This document shows positions 5,930 to 7,925 of a stretch of DNA of 7,925 bases, piece by piece. A program made the position numbers and the translations under genes. The DNA is taken from the NCBI GenBank assembly GCA_900554685.1, contig USIG01000079.1, positions 1-7,925 on the forward strand. Reading direction: 5' to 3'. The first letter of the stretch is position 1. Each line of letters begins with the position of its first letter. Origin of the DNA: an uncultured Cryptobacterium sp. Its GTDB lineage: Bacteria; Actinomycetota; Coriobacteriia; Coriobacteriales; Eggerthellaceae. The notes under the pieces were generated by a model, which worked only from the letters and a program-made list of their open reading frames with translations, searched no databases and was not told the DNA's origin.

Positions 5930-6151
5930 GGCAACATCTCAATCCTACGCAGCTTATACCTATATCAGGCTAGCCCCATAAGAAATTAGCCCATGCACAA
6001 AAGTGAGAAAGAGGAATAAAAAATAATTGAAGGCTTTGTGCTTATGTTCTAGCCAATGTTACTTTTTTGTAATACCTTAAACGTTAGTACATGAGATTGA
6101 GTTGTTTGCAGCGCATCTCTATTCGCTCGCAAATAGCAAATAGATTGTCTG

Positions 6152-6225
6152 TACCCTTGTGCAGATCGTCTTCAGCGTAGACAGTTTGCACCCTTGTGCA
6201 GATCGTCTGCAGCGTAGATAGCTTG
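6152..6225. repeat. 37-bp direct tandem duplication upstream of the purF-like gene
   Basis: Copy 1 (6152-6188) and copy 2 (6189-6225) are adjacent and match at 33 of 37 positions. They share ACCCTTGTGCAGATCGTCT and CAGCGTAGA. The pair ends 55 bases before the start codon, so it lies in the promoter or leader region. A shorter relative of the same words (TTTGCAGCGCATCTCTATTCG) lies just upstream, from about 6104. Confidence 0.85.
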
Positions 6226-6280
6226 CTTGCAACGCAAACACCTTCTCAGCCATTGCAAGTACCGTTAAGAAAGGCACTCC

Positions 6281-7705
6281 ATGGGCGGATTCTTTGGCGC
6301 AGCATCCAAACGAGATGTTGTTATCGATGTTTACTTCGGTGTCGATTACCATTCTCATCTTGGTACTCGCCGCGCAGGCATGATAATTCACGATCTTGAA
6401 GACGGGTTCCAACGTGAAATCCATTCGATCGAAAACACTCCCTTCCGAACAAAGTTCGAAGACGACTTGGAAACCTTTCATGGCACAAGCGGCATTGGCT
6501 GCATAAGCGACACTGATCCTCAGCCTTTATTGGTTCGCTCACACCTGGGAACATTTGCAATTACAACCGTGTGCGCCATCAATAATGCCGATGAACTGGT
6601 AGATCGCTTTTTGTCAGTAGGTGGTCGTCAGTTTATGTCCATGAGTTCTGGTGCCGTTAACTCCACTGAACTCGTTGCTGCTCTGATCAATCAGAAAGAC
6701 GATTTTGTTTCGGGTATTCAGTTTGCCCAAGAAATGATTGACGGATCGTTGACCCTCTTAATTATGAAAGATGATGGTTCCATTATCGCAGCACGTGATA
6801 AGGTGGGTCGACTTCCTGTTCTTATCGGCAAAGATAAAGATGGCTACTGCATTTCCTTTGAATCATTTGCCTATCACAAACTGGGATACGCAGACGAATA
6901 CGAACTTGGTCCCGGAGAGATCGTCCATGTAAATGCCGAAGGATACACTACCCTAGCCCAAGCCGGCGAAGAAATGAAGATTTGCGCTTTCTTGTGGGTG
7001 TATTACGGTTACCCCAACTCAAACTACGAAGGCGTCAACGTAGAAGTAATGCGCTACAACAATGGTGCAATTATGGCTCGCGATGAAGCTGCGCGAGGCG
7101 TTCTTCCCGAAGTGGATTACGTTGGTGGCATCCCTGATTCCGGCACGCCTCACGCTATTGGATACGCAACCCAAAGTGGAAAACAATTCGCGCGTCCTTT
7201 TATTAAATACACCCCTACCTGGGCTCGCTCCTTCATGCCAAGCAATCAAGAAGTGCGCAACCATGTAGCTAAAATGAAGCAGATCCATATTCCTGAGTTG
7301 ATAAAGGATAAAAAGCTTCTCTTTGTTGATGACTCAATTGTGCGAGGAACCCAACTTCGTGAAACGGTAGAATTTCTCTACGAAGCAGGCGCCAAAGAAG
7401 TGCACATGCGCTCTGCCTGTCCGCCAATTATGTTTAGCTGCAAATACCTTACGTTCTCCCGTGGTAAGTCTGACATGGACCTAATCGCTCGTCGTGTTGT
7501 ACGCGACCTTGAAGGAGAAGAAGGCGATAAGCACCTCGAAGAATACGCCGATGCCCATACCGAGCGTGGCAAATGCTTGTTGAAATCTATCTGCGAACAA
7601 ATGGGCTTTGATTCTCTGGAGTTCCAATCTCTTCCTGGCATGCTTGAGGCAATTGGAATTGATCCTACTAAGGTATGTACCTATTGCTGGGACGGTAAAG
7701 AGTAA
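6281..7705 (+). CDS. PurF-like phosphoribosyltransferase with inactivated glutaminase domain
   Basis: A 474-residue homologue of amidophosphoribosyltransferase (PurF), the enzyme that makes phosphoribosylamine from PRPP in the first step of purine synthesis. The N-terminal half is a class II glutaminase fold, but the protein starts MGGFFGA instead of the usual Met-Cys-Gly. The glutamine-site motifs GHxRYxT and HNGN are replaced by GCISDTD (72-78) and TVCAINN (96-102). The C-terminal half keeps the PRPP loop LLFVDDSIVRGTQ (346-358) and the KYTPTWARSF and PSNQEVR region. Cys235, Cys387, Cys466 and Cys469 match the four 4Fe-4S ligands of B. subtilis PurF. The start is fixed by AAGAAAGG six bases upstream and by an in-frame TAA at 6266-6268, so no longer N-terminus can supply a Cys. 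I recall similar MGGFFG proteins in Clostridia and Bacteroidetes annotated as PurF. The reaction is unproven, so no gene symbol is given. Confidence 0.85.
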   Translation: MGGFFGAASKRDVVIDVYFGVDYHSHLGTRRAGMIIHDLEDGFQREIHSIENTPFRTKFEDDLETFHGTSGIGCISDTDPQPLLVRSHLGTFAITTVCAINNADELVDRFLSVGGRQFMSMSSGAVNSTELVAALINQKDDFVSGIQFAQEMIDGSLTLLIMKDDGSIIAARDKVGRLPVLIGKDKDGYCISFESFAYHKLGYADEYELGPGEIVHVNAEGYTTLAQAGEEMKICAFLWVYYGYPNSNYEGVNVEVMRYNNGAIMARDEAARGVLPEVDYVGGIPDSGTPHAIGYATQSGKQFARPFIKYTPTWARSFMPSNQEVRNHVAKMKQIHIPELIKDKKLLFVDDSIVRGTQLRETVEFLYEAGAKEVHMRSACPPIMFSCKYLTFSRGKSDMDLIARRVVRDLEGEEGDKHLEEYADAHTERGKCLLKSICEQMGFDSLEFQSLPGMLEAIGIDPTKVCTYCWDGKE

Positions 7706-7767
7706 CGCCGTCCCTCTTTAGGGGAACACCGTCTCTCCGGGAATAATAGAATAACTCCTTAACAGAT

Positions 7768-7809
7768 AGCCATCTGCTTTGTTTGAACTACAAAGCAGAT
7801 GGCTTTTTT
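7768..7809 (+). terminator. strong intrinsic terminator of the purF-like gene
   Basis: AGCCATCTGCTTTGT (7768-7782) and its exact reverse complement (7790-7804) form a perfect 15-bp stem with a 7-base loop, followed by a T-run to 7809. It lies 62 bases after the stop codon. The T-run overlaps the stop codon of the converging rsmA gene. On the opposite strand the stem is not followed by T residues, so it should act mainly on the + strand transcript. Confidence 0.93.
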
Positions 7810-7925
7810 AACGCATCTCTAAATAAGCTTTACCCAACGCTATAAATTCATCCTGGCCGAGAGATTCACCACGAGCAGAAGGTGCGATTCCTGCATGGTC
7901 AAGCAGATCAGGAATACGAGAAACC
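7808..7925 (-). CDS. rsmA: 3' end of rsmA/ksgA, 16S rRNA dimethyladenosine transferase (partial)
   Basis: An open - strand frame enters from the right edge and stops at TAA (complement of 7808-7810), giving 38 residues: VSRIPDLLDHAGI, then APSARGESLGQDEFIALGKAYLEMR. The pattern L-x-x-A-G-I-x-x-x-x-R-x-E-x-L-x-x-x-E-F-x-x-L matches the C-terminal helical domain of RsmA (KsgA), which dimethylates two adjacent adenines near the 3' end of 16S rRNA using S-adenosylmethionine. The catalytic domain lies beyond the window, so the call rests on this tail only. It converges on the purF-like gene, and its stop codon lies inside that gene's terminator T-run. Confidence 0.72.
   Translation of the reverse strand, partial: VSRIPDLLDHAGIAPSARGESLGQDEFIALGKAYLEMR

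Larger units (their letters stand above)
5459..6280. other. 820-base gene-free stretch between divergent sufC and purF-like genes
   Basis: This gap separates two divergently transcribed genes. It holds the candidate sufC promoter (5487-5492), an AT-rich segment to about 5600, a 19-22 bp array (5602-5747), a 12-bp array (5762-5929), an AT-rich unassigned segment (5930-6150) and a 37-bp duplication (6152-6225). I found no riboswitch, tRNA or convincing gene. The promoter of the purF-like gene is not clear; TTGAGT 6097-6102 and TATTCG 6120-6125 are correctly spaced but weak. Confidence 0.6.

Noticed and set aside
5241..5981. 246-residue + strand open frame
   Set aside because: Its first part is antisense to sufC and the rest reads through tandem repeats. 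It has no ribosome site and no recognisable domain.
6030..6280. purine or ZTP riboswitch before the purF-like gene
   Set aside because: I could not find the conserved junction words of either class or a terminator-like switch; the repeats there are a simple duplication.
6119..6481. 120-residue - strand open frame upstream of and overlapping the purF-like gene
   Set aside because: It runs antisense through the 37-bp duplication and the start of a clear gene, with no ribosome site or family match.

Overview
The window looks like a chromosomal segment of a moderate- to low-GC anaerobic actinobacterium, most plausibly a member of the Coriobacteriia such as the Atopobium/Lancefieldella group. This rests on the protein flavour (a minimal SufC-SufB pair with a short SufB, a cysteine-less PurF paralogue, and RsmA nearby) and on base composition judged by eye. 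It is an inference, not a database result. No insertion sequence, integrase, phage gene, tRNA, rRNA or CRISPR array is visible.

Layout, left to right. At 2-169 is the 3' end of a + strand gene, probably an HD-domain protein. It converges on a - strand gene for a fused ABC exporter half-transporter (274-2061). Further upstream on the - strand come a GNAT acetyltransferase (2374-2901, GTG start) and the two-gene operon sufC-sufB (sufB 3743-4672, sufC 4682-5458). The + strand then carries a PurF-like phosphoribosyltransferase (6281-7705) ending in a strong intrinsic terminator (7768-7809). The right edge holds the 3' end of rsmA/ksgA on the - strand (7808-7925).

Functional links. SufC and SufB form an ATP-driven scaffold for building Fe-S clusters. 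The nearby PurF-like protein keeps the four cysteines that hold a 4Fe-4S cluster in Bacillus-type PurF, so it is a plausible client. Its glutaminase half, however, has lost the N-terminal nucleophile Cys and the residues that bind glutamine, while the phosphoribosyltransferase half looks intact. It probably does not hydrolyse glutamine.

The most unusual property is between the genes. The three long non-coding gaps (2062-2373, 2902-3742, 5459-6280) are largely tiled by different, degenerate short tandem arrays with periods of 8, 12, 15, 16, 19, about 20-22, 37 and 41 bp. The middle gap also holds an inverted pair of a roughly 30-40 bp element and a perfect 11-bp-arm hairpin. No single repeat family explains all of them; they look like independent local duplications that have drifted, with some possibly serving as regulatory sites.
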